NCBI RefSeq assembly: GCF_002939865.1
Contig: NZ_MDEE01000028.1
Span: 1 to 64,000, forward strand
DNA from: Xanthomonas dyei
GTDB lineage: Bacteria; Pseudomonadota; Gammaproteobacteria; Xanthomonadales; Xanthomonadaceae
Reading direction: 5' to 3'
DNA length: 64,000 bases
Shown: one piece after another, positions 36,047 through 45,440 of the stretch
Numbering within the stretch: the stretch's first letter is position 1
How the letters are laid out: each line of letters begins with the position of its first letter
The notes under the pieces: model-generated
Told to the model about the DNA's origin: nothing
The model's database searches: none
Seen by the model: the letters and a program-made list of their open reading frames with translations, nothing else
Translations under genes and position numbers: made by a program

Positions 36047-37336
36047 ATGAATCACACCCGCTCCCACGCCCTGTTCGCCCAGGCGCAGACGCTGTTGCCC
36101 GGGGGCGTCAATTCACCCGTGCGGGCGTTCAAGTCGGTCGGCGGCGAGCCGTTCTTCGTGGCGCGCGCCGATGGCCCGTATCTCTATGACGTCGACGACA
36201 ACCGCTATATCGATTACGTCGGCTCGTGGGGCCCGATGATCGCCGGCCACAACCACCCTGCCGTGCGCGACGCGGTGGAACGGGCGATCCGCGATGGGCT
36301 GTCGTTCGGTGCGCCGTGCGCGGCCGAAGTCACCATGGCCGAAACCATCACCCGGCTGGTGCCGTCGTGCGAGATGGTGCGCATGGTCAACTCCGGCACC
36401 GAGGCCACGCTGTCGGCGGTGCGCCTGGCGCGCGGCGCGACCGGGCGCAATCGCATCATCAAGTTCGAAGGCTGCTATCACGGCCACGGCGACTCGTTCC
36501 TGGTCAAGGCCGGCAGCGGCATGCTGACCTTGGGCGTTCCCACCTCGCCAGGCGTGCCGGCGGGCTTGAGCGAGCTGACCGCCACGCTCAGCTTCAACGA
36601 CTTCGAAGGCGCCACCGCGCTGTTCGACGAGATCGGCGCCGACGTGGCGGCAGTGATCATCGAGCCGGTGGTGGGCAACGCCAACTGCATTCCGCCGCTG
36701 GCCGGCTACCTGCAGCATCTGCGCACGCTGTGCACGCGGCATGGCGCGCTGCTGATCTTCGACGAAGTGATGACCGGCTTCCGCGTGGCACTGGGGGGCG
36801 CGCAGGCGCTGTACGGGGTGACGCCGGACCTGACCACCTTCGGCAAGATCATCGGCGGCGGCATGCCGGTGGGCGCGTATGGCGGCCGTCGCGACCTGAT
36901 GGAGCAGATCGCTCCGGCCGGGCCGATCTATCAGGCCGGCACCTTGTCGGGCAATCCGGTTGCGATGGCGGCGGGCCTGGCGATGCTGGAGCTGGTGCAG
37001 GAGCCGGGCTTCCATGCACGTCTGAGCGAGGCCACCAGCGCGCTGTGCGAAGGCCTGGAAGATGCCGCCCACGCCGCCGGAATCGCAGTCACCACCAATC
37101 AGGTCGGCGGCATGTTCGGGCTGTTCTTCACCGACGAAATCGTGGACAGCTACGCGCAGGCCACTGCGTGCGACACCACCAGCTTCAATCGCTTCTTCCA
37201 CGCGATGCTGCAGCGGGGCGTGTATCTGGCGCCGTCGGCGTACGAAGCCGGCTTCATGTCCAGCGCACACGATGCGTCGGTGATCGACGCCACGCTCGCG
37301 GCAGCGCGCGAGGCATTTGCCGAAGTGGCACGCTAA
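36047..37336 (+). CDS. hemL: Glutamate-1-semialdehyde 2,1-aminomutase
   Basis: A 429-residue class III PLP aminotransferase that makes 5-aminolevulinate for heme. Features are [37 protein letters not shown] and the PLP lysine K267 in [17 protein letters not shown]. Length and start are canonical. Confidence 0.98.
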   Translation: MNHTRSHALFAQAQTLLPGGVNSPVRAFKSVGGEPFFVARADGPYLYDVDDNRYIDYVGSWGPMIAGHNHPAVRDAVERAIRDGLSFGAPCAAEVTMAETITRLVPSCEMVRMVNSGTEATLSAVRLARGATGRNRIIKFEGCYHGHGDSFLVKAGSGMLTLGVPTSPGVPAGLSELTATLSFNDFEGATALFDEIGADVAAVIIEPVVGNANCIPPLAGYLQHLRTLCTRHGALLIFDEVMTGFRVALGGAQALYGVTPDLTTFGKIIGGGMPVGAYGGRRDLMEQIAPAGPIYQAGTLSGNPVAMAAGLAMLELVQEPGFHARLSEATSALCEGLEDAAHAAGIAVTTNQVGGMFGLFFTDEIVDSYAQATACDTTSFNRFFHAMLQRGVYLAPSAYEAGFMSSAHDASVIDATLAAAREAFAEVAR

Positions 37337-37991
37337 GCGCGCCTGCGCCGATACGCGTTGCCACAGTGATCGCCGGCGGTGGCCAGCCCACGCCGGCGAT
37401 GGGCCACGGCATCGACGCCACACTTGCAGTTGCAAGCGTTGAGGCGCTGCTGCAGGCCGCGGGCATCGCCTACGTGGCACGCGATGCATCTGCACGCGGT
37501 GAGCCTGTACTGCCCATTCGCTTCAGCCGCTCTAAGCGGACGTGCCTGGTTGCCCAGTGGCACCGGAGACAACTGAAAAGGCTCCGCAGCGCCCGCGCGG
37601 CGATGCGAAGCGCAAGTAACCGGCCGGGGCTCGCGGAGCCGCCGACGCGCGCTGGCTGCAATGAATAGGCGCTGCCACTTTCCAACCCGTCCGCACGGAA
37701 CAGCCCACCAGGGCGAACAGTGCTTGACCCAGCGCACAGCCTGCACGCTCGCATGCGACGGCGACGGCGACGGCGACGGCAGTCAGCCCCAGCATGCTTT
37801 GCTTTTGTCTTGCGGCTGTCATACCTTTCTGAAAGGTGCTCACGGATGGGCATGGGTGGGGACCCTCGAAGCAGCCGATCCGTCGTTGTCGCCGTCGCGG
37901 CGACATGTCGGCCGTCGCCGCTGTTTCACTTATGTTGTGCAGCGTGTCGAGCCGACGCGCTGTTGACGCTTGCCACGGCCGCCCTCGCCTC
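37337..37991. other. 655-nt region after hemL without a confirmed gene
   Basis: A plus-strand frame from 37365 (GTG) to 37668 reads VIAGGGQPTPAMGHGIDATL and then AVASVEALLQAAGIAYVARD, which looks protein-like for about 50 residues and then degenerates into arginine-rich sequence. It may be a decayed gene end. No homologue is recognised. The remainder includes a GCGACG hexamer run and the promoter region of the MalT-like gene. Confidence 0.35.
37755..37780. repeat. GCGACG hexanucleotide microsatellite
   Basis: Four tandem GCGACG units plus GC, about 210 nt upstream of the MalT-like regulator start. Copy number may vary between strains. Confidence 0.7.
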
Positions 37992-40760
37992 ATGCTCAAG
38001 CCTGTTGCGTTGCTCACCCCGCGCCCGTCACCGTCGCGCGACCATGCGCTTCCCGATTGGCTGCTTGCCAGCAAACTGGATCCGCCATTGCCGCGCCCGG
38101 GTGCGGTGGTGCGCGAGGTCTTGCTGACGGCGCTGGATCAGGCGCAGCTATGCCCGCTCACACTGCTGCTGGCCCCACCGGGGTTCGGCAAGACCACTGT
38201 GCTTGCGCAATGGCATGCGCGCAGACGCGCACACGACGATGCGGTGGCGTGGCTGTCGCTGGATGAAGAAGATGCCGATGCGGCGCGTTTTCTTGGCCAT
38301 CTTGCACTGGCGCTGCAGTGTGCCGGTGCCGATCCGGCGCTATGCGCCAGCGTGATGCACAACCGCGACCAGGACCCACGCGATGCAGCCACCGTGTTGA
38401 TCCGCGCCCTGCGCAGCGCACCGCGGCGTATCAGCGTGATCCTCGACGACTACGACCGGCTCGGTCACGGCCCGGTCGATGAGCTCGTGTTACGCCTGGT
38501 CGAACACAGTGGCGGGCGCCTGCATCTGTTGCTCGCCACGCGTCGCGTGCCGGCGTTGCCGCTGGCGCGGCTGGATCTGCAGGCGCACCTCAGCCGCCTT
38601 GGCAGCGTGCAACTGGCACTGGACAACGACGAAGCGCGCGCGCTGCTGGGACCGCACATCCCGGCACCGGTGGTCGACGAGCTGTTGCGCTACACCGAAG
38701 GCTGGCCGGTCGCCCTGCATCTGGCGCGACTGTGGCTGGAAGGCAATGCGCAACGTCAGCAGGAGGTCGCCGCACGTTTTTCCGGGCGCAGCACGCAGAT
38801 TGCCGCGTATCTGGCCGAACAGGTCGTCAACGATCTCGATGCCGACACGCGCGATCTGCTGTTGCGCACCAGCCTGTTAGAGCGCGTCAACGCCGCCCTG
38901 GCCGACGCCGTGCGCCAACGCGACGACAGCGGCCGGCTGCTGGCGCGGCTGGACCATTTCAATGGCCTGCTGGTGCCGCTGGATGGCGAGCGCGAATGGT
39001 TCCGCTATCACCCGTTGTTTGCCGATTTCCTGCAGCAATGGCTCGATCGCGACCATCCCGGCCAGGCCGTGCAACTGCATCAGCGCGCGGCGCGCTGGTT
39101 CGGCGAGCACCAGCATCTGGCCGACGCCGTGCGCCATGCCGCGCGTGGCGAGTGCGGCGACCTGGCCGCCAGCTACATCGCGCGCGCCGGCACCTGGCAA
39201 TTACTGCTCACCCACGGCATGCATGAAGTGCGCGCGTTGCTGCGCCATTTCGAGCACCGCAGCATCCGCGACACGCCTGCACTGAATCTCACCCAGGCGT
39301 ATCTGCATCTGAAACTGGGCGAGTTCAGTCATGCGCGCCTGTTGCTGGAACGCTTCCGCGATTTCCCGGCCGCCGTGCGCGAGCCGCTGCAGCGCGACTA
39401 CACCGTGGTGGTGGCATTGCTGCGCGACCGCCTGGACGAGATCTGCGGCAATCCGCATGGCCTGACCCAGATTGCCGCGCAGGCGAGCGCATTGGACGAA
39501 GACGATCATCTGGGCCGCGGCACCTTGCTGTGCATCTGCGCTACGACTGCGCTGGCACAGGGCGGGTTTGCCGTGGCCGAACGCTATGCCATGGCCGCGC
39601 GCGATGCGATGCACCGCGGCGGCAGCGATCTTGGCGCAGCCCAAGCGCTGCTCTCGCTTGGCCAGAGTTTTTTCTACCGCGGGCGGCTCGGCGATGCCGA
39701 AGCCTGTTATCGGCAAGCGCTGAGCTGGTGCGCACGCACGCCGCAACTGGACCGTGTGCTGGAAGCGGCCGGCAACTGTCTGCTCGCGCAAGTGCACTAC
39801 GAGCGCGGCCACCACGACGATGCCGCCGACCTGCTGCATCCGGCGCTTGAACTGCTGGAGCAACACGATGGCGGCGTGGACGTGCTGGCGGCCGCGTACG
39901 ACACCGCGCTGGGCCTGGAACGCGTGCGCGATCACAGCGGGCGCAGTGCGCTGGTGTTGCTTGAGCATGTCGAGCAGATCGCGCATGGGCGCAAGCTGGG
40001 GCGACTGTCCGAGCTGGCGTCGGCATGGCGCTTGATGTTGCTGCTGGAGCACCCCGGCAACGCCGCAATCGATGTGGTGATCGCGCGCACTGGCGGCGAG
40101 TCCGGGCTGGCGCATACCCTGCGCTCGGCGCATCGCTGGCGCGATCGTGCGGCGATGGGCTTCGCATTGGCACGTTGGCATCGCCTGGCCGGGCGCAGCC
40201 ATGCGGCGCTGACCATTCTCGGCCAGATCGAGCAGGCTTGTCTGAGCAGCGATAACGCCTGCCATCTCGCGCGCACCCGCGCCCGCATCGCGTTGGTGCT
40301 GCAGCAGCGCGGCGAACTGCTCGCTGCCCTGCCGCACTTGTACAGCGCGCTGGATCATGTGGCGCTGACGCAGAGCTGGCAGGCGATCATGGAGCTTGGA
40401 TTGCCGGCAAAAGCGATGTTGCGCTCGCTGCGCCAACACGACCCGCAAACGGTTGGCGGCACCACGCGTGCATTGACCATCCAGGCGCTGCTCGAACGCC
40501 TAAGCAGTGACGACGATCCCGCCAGCGATGTGTTCAGCGAACGCGAGTTGGAAGTGCTGGCGCAACTGGCGCGCGGTTATTCCAACAAGCAGATCGCCCG
40601 CCACCTGCACCTGTCGGAAAACACGGTCAAATTCCATCTGAAGAATCTGTATCGCAAGCTCGACGCGCGCAGCCGCGAAAGCGCCTTGGCGCAGGCGCTG
40701 CAGCGCGGAGTGTTGCGCGGCGAGGACACGCAGCAGACATCGGATACGCCGCCGCATTGA
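37992..40760 (+). CDS. MalT-like LuxR-family ATP-dependent transcriptional regulator
   Basis: A 922-residue STAND regulator. The N-terminal NTPase has Walker A APPGFGKTT (61-69) and ILDDYDRL as Walker B-like. The middle is a long array of TPR-like helices (about 330-830), and the C-terminal LuxR HTH reads FSERELEVLAQLARGYSNKQIARHL, then LSENTVKFHLKNLYRKL. MalT-type proteins bind ATP and an inducer, oligomerise and activate catabolic genes. ATG 37992 is used; a longer frame upstream has unlike composition. It is convergent with azurin and the amine-oxidation operon, but a regulatory link is only a guess. Confidence 0.9.
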   Translation: MLKPVALLTPRPSPSRDHALPDWLLASKLDPPLPRPGAVVREVLLTALDQAQLCPLTLLLAPPGFGKTTVLAQWHARRRAHDDAVAWLSLDEEDADAARFLGHLALALQCAGADPALCASVMHNRDQDPRDAATVLIRALRSAPRRISVILDDYDRLGHGPVDELVLRLVEHSGGRLHLLLATRRVPALPLARLDLQAHLSRLGSVQLALDNDEARALLGPHIPAPVVDELLRYTEGWPVALHLARLWLEGNAQRQQEVAARFSGRSTQIAAYLAEQVVNDLDADTRDLLLRTSLLERVNAALADAVRQRDDSGRLLARLDHFNGLLVPLDGEREWFRYHPLFADFLQQWLDRDHPGQAVQLHQRAARWFGEHQHLADAVRHAARGECGDLAASYIARAGTWQLLLTHGMHEVRALLRHFEHRSIRDTPALNLTQAYLHLKLGEFSHARLLLERFRDFPAAVREPLQRDYTVVVALLRDRLDEICGNPHGLTQIAAQASALDEDDHLGRGTLLCICATTALAQGGFAVAERYAMAARDAMHRGGSDLGAAQALLSLGQSFFYRGRLGDAEACYRQALSWCARTPQLDRVLEAAGNCLLAQVHYERGHHDDAADLLHPALELLEQHDGGVDVLAAAYDTALGLERVRDHSGRSALVLLEHVEQIAHGRKLGRLSELASAWRLMLLLEHPGNAAIDVVIARTGGESGLAHTLRSAHRWRDRAAMGFALARWHRLAGRSHAALTILGQIEQACLSSDNACHLARTRARIALVLQQRGELLAALPHLYSALDHVALTQSWQAIMELGLPAKAMLRSLRQHDPQTVGGTTRALTIQALLERLSSDDDPASDVFSERELEVLAQLARGYSNKQIARHLHLSENTVKFHLKNLYRKLDARSRESALAQALQRGVLRGEDTQQTSDTPPH

Positions 40761-40914
40761 GCGGCGTGCGCATCATCATGCATCGCGCATGCGCACGCCT
40801 GTGATCGTGAAGAACACCACGCGCATGCATGGCGATGCGGTGGCTGTCGCCTGATCGATACAGCTGCGTCAACGCGGCGGAGGGCGCTGGAGACAGGCTC
40901 CACGCGCCCCAGCA

Positions 40915-41364
40915 TCACCCAAACTTCAACGTGCCTTTCATCATCGCCCAGTGCCCGGGGAACGAGCAGAAGAACGTGTAGGCGCCGCCCTTGGTAAGTT
41001 TGCTGGTTGCAAAGCTGACCGTGGTGCTTTCGCCGCCACCGACCACCTTGGTATGCGCGATCACACGCGCATCGGCCTTGGGCAGATAACTGTCGGCAAT
41101 GGTCGAGCGCACACCGGCATTGGCCACCGCCTGGAAATCTGCGGACTTGGTCAGCACCCAGTTGTGCCCCATCACCGTGGCGGCCATCTTGCCGGCGTGC
41201 TTGAGCGTCACGTCCACCTGGGTGCAATCGGGTGCAATCGTGATGGCGCTCTGATCGAACTTCATCTGGTCGTTGCCGGTGATGGTCACTGCGCAGGTCC
41301 GCGCCCAGGCCGAGGGCGCCATCGCTATCAAGCCAAGCACGGCAATCGTCGAAAACAGCTTCAA
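40915..41364 (-). CDS. Azurin (type 1 blue copper protein)
   Basis: A 149-residue periplasmic cupredoxin with a Sec signal (about residues 1-21). Copper ligands are all present: G66-H67 (MGHNW), C133, H138 and M142 (CSFPGHWAMM); the family disulfide C24-C47 is also kept. It carries single electrons between cytochromes and periplasmic dehydrogenases. It lies 220 nt downstream of the exported aminotransferase gene on the same strand, so it could be cotranscribed with the amine-oxidation operon or have its own promoter. Confidence 0.96.
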   Translation of the reverse strand: MKLFSTIAVLGLIAMAPSAWARTCAVTITGNDQMKFDQSAITIAPDCTQVDVTLKHAGKMAATVMGHNWVLTKSADFQAVANAGVRSTIADSYLPKADARVIAHTKVVGGGESTTVSFATSKLTKGGAYTFFCSFPGHWAMMKGTLKFG

Positions 41365-41584
41365 GGCAGTCCTCCTGCAATAAGAAAGCGCGGTATGTGC
41401 AAGCGACCGACGCTCGCGCCTGCGCCAGTACGGTCAGAGTACCGCCTTGCCGTTGCCAATGCAGTGCTGCGCCGCCGCACGATCCACTGCGTGCGGCGAT
41501 CGAGATGCGCCGACGCTAACCGTCCAGCGCATCAGGCGACCGCCGCGCCGACAGGATCACCATGTGCCAGTCGCGCAGACGACC

Positions 41585-42787
41585 CTACGCATAGCGGAAG
41601 AAGTCCCGCATTGGGTCGTGCACATCGGCTGTGGCCTGCGGCAGCGGCAGCGGGCCGCGCTTGCCGGCCATCACCTGCACAAACGCCTGCTTGAAGCGCG
41701 CCATCTCCGCCTCGGTCCCCACCGTGATCCGCGACCAGGTGGGCCATACCGGCCAACTGCGGCCGATGAACACGCCAAAGGTCGCCATGTCGTCCTTGAA
41801 ACCTGCTGCGGGCCGCTTCACATCGACCATGAAGCAGTTGCTCTCCGATGCCGTGCAGGCATAGCCCTGCTGACTGAGGAAATCGATGACGTCCTGCCGC
41901 GTGGCTGCAGTGCGTGCACGGCGCTGCGGCACCAGATCAGGATCGCGCAAGCTGGCCAGACCTGCAGCGGCCGCCGTCACCGGCAAGCTATTGACGCTGT
42001 AGAACATCAGCTTGGCAAGCAGCTCCGGGCGCGCGGCCGCGTACCCCAGCCGGATGCCGGCCATGCCGTAGAGCTTGGAGAAGGTACGCAACACCACCAC
42101 GTCCTCGCCGGCAGCCACCATGTCCACCACGCTGCGGGTGCTGCGCGCGAAGTGGATATAGGCCTCGTCCACCACCAGCACGCTGCCCTTGGGCTTGTGC
42201 GCCAATGCGTAGTCCAGATCCTTGCGTGCGGTGACCGAGCCGGTGGGATTGTTGGGGTTGCAGATGTAGATCACGCCGGCATTGGCGTCGGCGGCGCACA
42301 TTGCCTGCACGTCGTGCGAAAAATCCTTGCGCAATGGCACCTTGATCAACGTAGCGCCATTGCGCGTGGCAGCGCGCCACCCCGATTCGTAGGTCGGGTC
42401 GGCAGTGACCAGCGCGGCACTGGGCGAGGTGAAGGCCAGCATCGTGTAATCCAGCGGCTCGGTAGAACCGGCATAGGCCATCAGATGGTTCACCGGCAGC
42501 TTGAGCTCGGCCGCCAGCGTGGTCATCAGTTCCATCTGCACCTCGCGCAGATAGCGCCCGCCCTGCGGTGCGATCTGCGCAATGGCCCTGACCGCTGCTG
42601 CGGACGGGCCATCCGGAAACTCGTTGGAGCCGATCATCACCGGCGACAGCGCGCTGGCGGTGGGCGGAGTGATGGCGGTCGTGCGTTCGGCGGCGCTGGC
42701 AAGCAGCGGCAATGCGCCGGTCCCGGCGGCACCGGCAAACAAGGCGGAATCACGCAGGAATCTGCGACGCGATACGGCGGTCTTCAT
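41585..42787 (-). CDS. Tat-exported PLP-dependent aminotransferase (HisC-like fold)
   Basis: A 400-residue fold-type I aminotransferase. The N terminus has the twin-arginine motif SRRRFLR (6-12), then a hydrophobic stretch ending ASA (31-33), so it should be folded with PLP and exported. Catalytic landmarks are CNPNNPTG (176-183), DEAY (207-210), the PLP lysine K238 in TFSKLYGMAGIRLGY, and R246. An exported aminotransferase is unusual because amino donors and PLP are normally cytoplasmic. It is 30 nt downstream of ridA in a run of exported redox proteins. Histidinol-phosphate aminotransferase would be the automatic label, but location rules out histidine biosynthesis. Confidence 0.9.
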   Translation of the reverse strand: MKTAVSRRRFLRDSALFAGAAGTGALPLLASAAERTTAITPPTASALSPVMIGSNEFPDGPSAAAVRAIAQIAPQGGRYLREVQMELMTTLAAELKLPVNHLMAYAGSTEPLDYTMLAFTSPSAALVTADPTYESGWRAATRNGATLIKVPLRKDFSHDVQAMCAADANAGVIYICNPNNPTGSVTARKDLDYALAHKPKGSVLVVDEAYIHFARSTRSVVDMVAAGEDVVVLRTFSKLYGMAGIRLGYAAARPELLAKLMFYSVNSLPVTAAAAGLASLRDPDLVPQRRARTAATRQDVIDFLSQQGYACTASESNCFMVDVKRPAAGFKDDMATFGVFIGRSWPVWPTWSRITVGTEAEMARFKQAFVQVMAGKRGPLPLPQATADVHDPMRDFFRYA

Positions 42788-42817
42788 GGCGCTCTCCAGC
42801 AAGGCAACGACGCAACT

Positions 42818-43321
42818 TCAAGGACGCACGGCGACCACTTCGATCTCCACCCGATACAGCGGATTGCCCAGCGCGGCAATCTGGAAGGCCGAGCGCGCCG
42901 GCAGATTGGGCTGTTCCTTGGTGCCGAAGAACTGACGGTAGCCTTCCATGAATCCGTTGAAATCCATCTTGCCGCCCATCGCCGGGTCGCCGACCAGAAA
43001 CACCTGCATCTTCACCACATCGCCCATGCCCAGGCCGAGCGATTTGAGCTGGTCCTGGATCTGCTTCAACACGCTCACCGTCTGCGCCTTGGTGTCGCCG
43101 TAGGCGGCCGCAGAATCCTTCGGCGCGCTGGTGTCCACCACCGCAGGCACTTTGCCGCTGACATACACGGTGGCCTTGCCGGCGGGTATTTCCACCGCCG
43201 CGGCAATGGGGAAATCGCTGTTGGGAATCTTGTGGCGAATCACCTCGGCAGCAGTTGCAGCGCTGAGGCCTGCAGACAACACGACGGTAGCGACGAGGGC
43301 ATTGACGGCGAGACGGAACAT
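42818..43321 (-). CDS. Sec-exported RidA family enamine/imine deaminase
   Basis: A 167-residue protein with a Sec signal (cleavage about residue 25, ATAA-EV). The RidA domain shows VYVSGKVP, LKSLGLGMGDVVKMQVFLVG, and PARSAFQIAAL with R143 matching the arginine that binds the carboxylate of imino acids in active RidA enzymes. RidA hydrolyses reactive imines released by amino-acid-oxidising flavoenzymes. Its gene sits 22 nt after a cytochrome c gene and two genes after a flavin amine oxidase, so it probably clears the imine that enzyme makes in the periplasm. Confidence 0.9.
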   Translation of the reverse strand: MFRLAVNALVATVVLSAGLSAATAAEVIRHKIPNSDFPIAAAVEIPAGKATVYVSGKVPAVVDTSAPKDSAAAYGDTKAQTVSVLKQIQDQLKSLGLGMGDVVKMQVFLVGDPAMGGKMDFNGFMEGYRQFFGTKEQPNLPARSAFQIAALGNPLYRVEIEVVAVRP

Positions 43322-43343
43322 GGCAACTCCTTGGAAGAGAGAA

Positions 43344-43769
43344 TCAGTGGCGCAGCAGCTTGACGTCGTCGGCGGTGACACGCTCGGCATGGTCGTTGCC
43401 GAAATGGGTGCGCACATAGCTCACCACCTCGGCCACCTGACGATCTGTGAGCATGTCGCCAAATCCTGGCATGCCGGCGTTGCCGTCCAGCACCATCATG
43501 GTGACGTAGGGCGCGGCCGCCAGCTTGGGGTTATTCGCAAGCGCCGGGTATTCGCCGGCGCCTTGCGCACCGCTGCCGGCCGGCATATGGCAGCCCTGGC
43601 AGACCGCGCGGTAGACATGCTCGCCGGAGGCGTTGGCGAACCCCTTTTGCGGATACAGCGCGGTGGCGTCGGAACTTTGCGCCTGCGCATCGCGCAGACC
43701 GGGCGGAAGCAGCGCAGCGCCGATGACCAGCGCAACGGCCGCAGCACACATACGTGGCAACAGACTCAT
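43344..43769 (-). CDS. Periplasmic c-type cytochrome
   Basis: A 141-residue class I cytochrome c with Sec signal (cleavage about residue 30). Heme site is C57-x2-C60-H61 (CQGCH), and the distal methionine is M100 in AGMPGFGDML. Its start overlaps the amine oxidase stop (ATGA), which implies coupled synthesis and points to it as that enzyme's electron acceptor, as CycN is for the flavin amine oxidase NicA2 in Pseudomonas putida. Confidence 0.93.
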   Translation of the reverse strand: MSLLPRMCAAAVALVIGAALLPPGLRDAQAQSSDATALYPQKGFANASGEHVYRAVCQGCHMPAGSGAQGAGEYPALANNPKLAAAPYVTMMVLDGNAGMPGFGDMLTDRQVAEVVSYVRTHFGNDHAERVTADDVKLLRH

Positions 43770-45373
43770 GCGCGACCTCCCCCGGCAAGGACCTTGCGAT
43801 GCAGGCGGCCGACGACATCGTGCGCCGACAGGATCGCGCCCTCTTGCCAGGCCGGGATATAGGACACGTGCTCGCCCGCCAGCGCCAGGCGGCCGTCGAT
43901 CTGGCAAAGCGGCTCGTAATGTTCGGCACGCGCCTGCTCGCTCCACATGCCGAAGCAGCCGTGGGTAAACGGCACACGGTGCCAACCGACCGCAATGCCG
44001 TTTTCGAATTCGCGCGGATATTGCGGGTGCAATTGCGTGCCGTATTCGACCGCCTTGCGCACCCGCTGCTCGGGACTCATCGAAGTGAATTGATAGGCAT
44101 CCAGCCCCCACACGTACGCCCCGAGCAGCACCCCCTTGCCGGCGCTGTGATAACCGGTGCTGGGATAGCTGATCAAGGTGATCGGCAGATCGGTGTAGCT
44201 GATGCCGCCGTAGATGGCCTCGTCCTCTTCCCAGAAACGTCGTTTGAATTGCAGGCCCACCTTGACCGACGCGGCGTACGGCACCTTGCCGATCGCGGTG
44301 GTCATCGCGTCGCTGGCGGTGGTGGGAATCCGGCTGAGCACCGACAACGGAATCGTGCAGATGCACCAATCGGCACTGGCCACGCGTTCTTCGCCACCGC
44401 GCGTGGCGTCCTGCCAGGACACGCGCACGCCGCTGCCGTCCTGATCGATCTTGGTGACCTTGGCGTTGTAGGTGATGGTATCGCCGAGCTGGCGCGCGAA
44501 CGCCTTGCCGATCTGGTCCATGCCGCCCACCGGCTGAAACATGGTGGTCTGCATTTCGTAGTTGTTGCCGGCCGCCAGCGTGGTCCACAACCGCGAACGC
44601 AGCACGTCCTGCACGCTGAAGGGGTCTGAAAATTCCGGCTTGCCCGACAAACCGCCACCGGGGTAGCGCGCAAAGCCGCGCCGCTCGCTGCTCTCTTTGC
44701 CTTTGACGTAGCCGAAGTTGCGATCGAGCGCGCCCCAGGTGCGTAGCGATTCCAGCAGTATCTCCTGATCTTCGCGACTGACTGCGGTATCCAGTGCGTG
44801 CTGCTGCGTGCACTTGGCCAGCAACTCGGAGACATGGCCCTTGTAATCGGCATCGATCGCGCGGAAGCGCTGCGGCTTTCCGCCGAAGCCGTTCTGGCTG
44901 TGCAGCAGCGCGTTGAAGTTGACCTGATTGAACGCTTCCAACGCCACACCAAACTGTTTGCAGTAACTCAACACCGCCTTGTGGTGATGCGGAATGCGCC
45001 ACGGCCCCGGATTGAGATACAACCCATCGTCGAACTGGCAGTGCTGCGTGGCACCACCCAGTTCCGTATAGCGATCGCCGCCGCGCAGCGTCCAGTTACG
45101 GCCACCGGGGCGGCCGTTGTATTCCAGCACTTGCACGCGATAGCCGGCCTTACGCAATTCGAAGGCTGCGGTCATCCCGGCCAGGCCCGCGCCCAGAATC
45201 AATACCGACGCACCCTTCGGGTCGCCATCCAGCTGCAATGGCCCTGTAAAACGCGATTCGGCCGCCATGCCCAGGCTGCTCATCGCCTGATACATCATCG
45301 CGCCGCCGGCGGTCATGCCGATGCGCGCCAGCAATTGCCGCCGCGTCATCGCCCCAGTGTGATTGCCTTGCAT
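43766..45373 (-). CDS. Tat-exported flavin amine oxidase/dehydrogenase
   Basis: A 535-residue flavin monoamine oxidase family protein. The N terminus has TRRQLLARIGMTAGGAM (10-26), a twin-arginine signal. The FAD Rossmann motif GAGLAG is at 61-66, followed by LEYNGRPGGRNW. The C-terminal flavin/aromatic-cage segment is AGEHVSYIPAWQEGAILSA. It should oxidise an amine or amino acid to an imine. ATG 45373 is likely; 45349 (MTRRQLL) also keeps the whole signal. The overlapping cytochrome c gene suggests that it is a dehydrogenase rather than an oxygen-using oxidase. It starts 67 nt after the TonB receptor stop. Confidence 0.92.
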   Translation of the reverse strand: MQGNHTGAMTRRQLLARIGMTAGGAMMYQAMSSLGMAAESRFTGPLQLDGDPKGASVLILGAGLAGMTAAFELRKAGYRVQVLEYNGRPGGRNWTLRGGDRYTELGGATQHCQFDDGLYLNPGPWRIPHHHKAVLSYCKQFGVALEAFNQVNFNALLHSQNGFGGKPQRFRAIDADYKGHVSELLAKCTQQHALDTAVSREDQEILLESLRTWGALDRNFGYVKGKESSERRGFARYPGGGLSGKPEFSDPFSVQDVLRSRLWTTLAAGNNYEMQTTMFQPVGGMDQIGKAFARQLGDTITYNAKVTKIDQDGSGVRVSWQDATRGGEERVASADWCICTIPLSVLSRIPTTASDAMTTAIGKVPYAASVKVGLQFKRRFWEEDEAIYGGISYTDLPITLISYPSTGYHSAGKGVLLGAYVWGLDAYQFTSMSPEQRVRKAVEYGTQLHPQYPREFENGIAVGWHRVPFTHGCFGMWSEQARAEHYEPLCQIDGRLALAGEHVSYIPAWQEGAILSAHDVVGRLHRKVLAGGGRA

Positions 45374-45440
45374 CAACGCACATCCCCTGCATGTCATGGA
45401 CAGTCGCGCGGCCGGCCGCACTGCCGGCCGGATCAATCAC

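Noticed and set aside
37365-37668. Plus-strand frame with a protein-like first 50 residues after hemL
   Set aside because: Degenerates into arginine-rich sequence, no recognised homologue and only a weak GTG start; kept as a note, not called a gene.
41585-42787. Calling the exported aminotransferase histidine-biosynthetic hisC
   Set aside because: The Tat signal and the operon of exported redox proteins are incompatible with a cytoplasmic histidine pathway step.
43770-45002. Long N-terminal extension of the cytochrome c frame
   Set aside because: It runs out of frame through the amine oxidase gene; ATG 43769 gives a complete Sec signal and overlaps the oxidase stop in a normal way.
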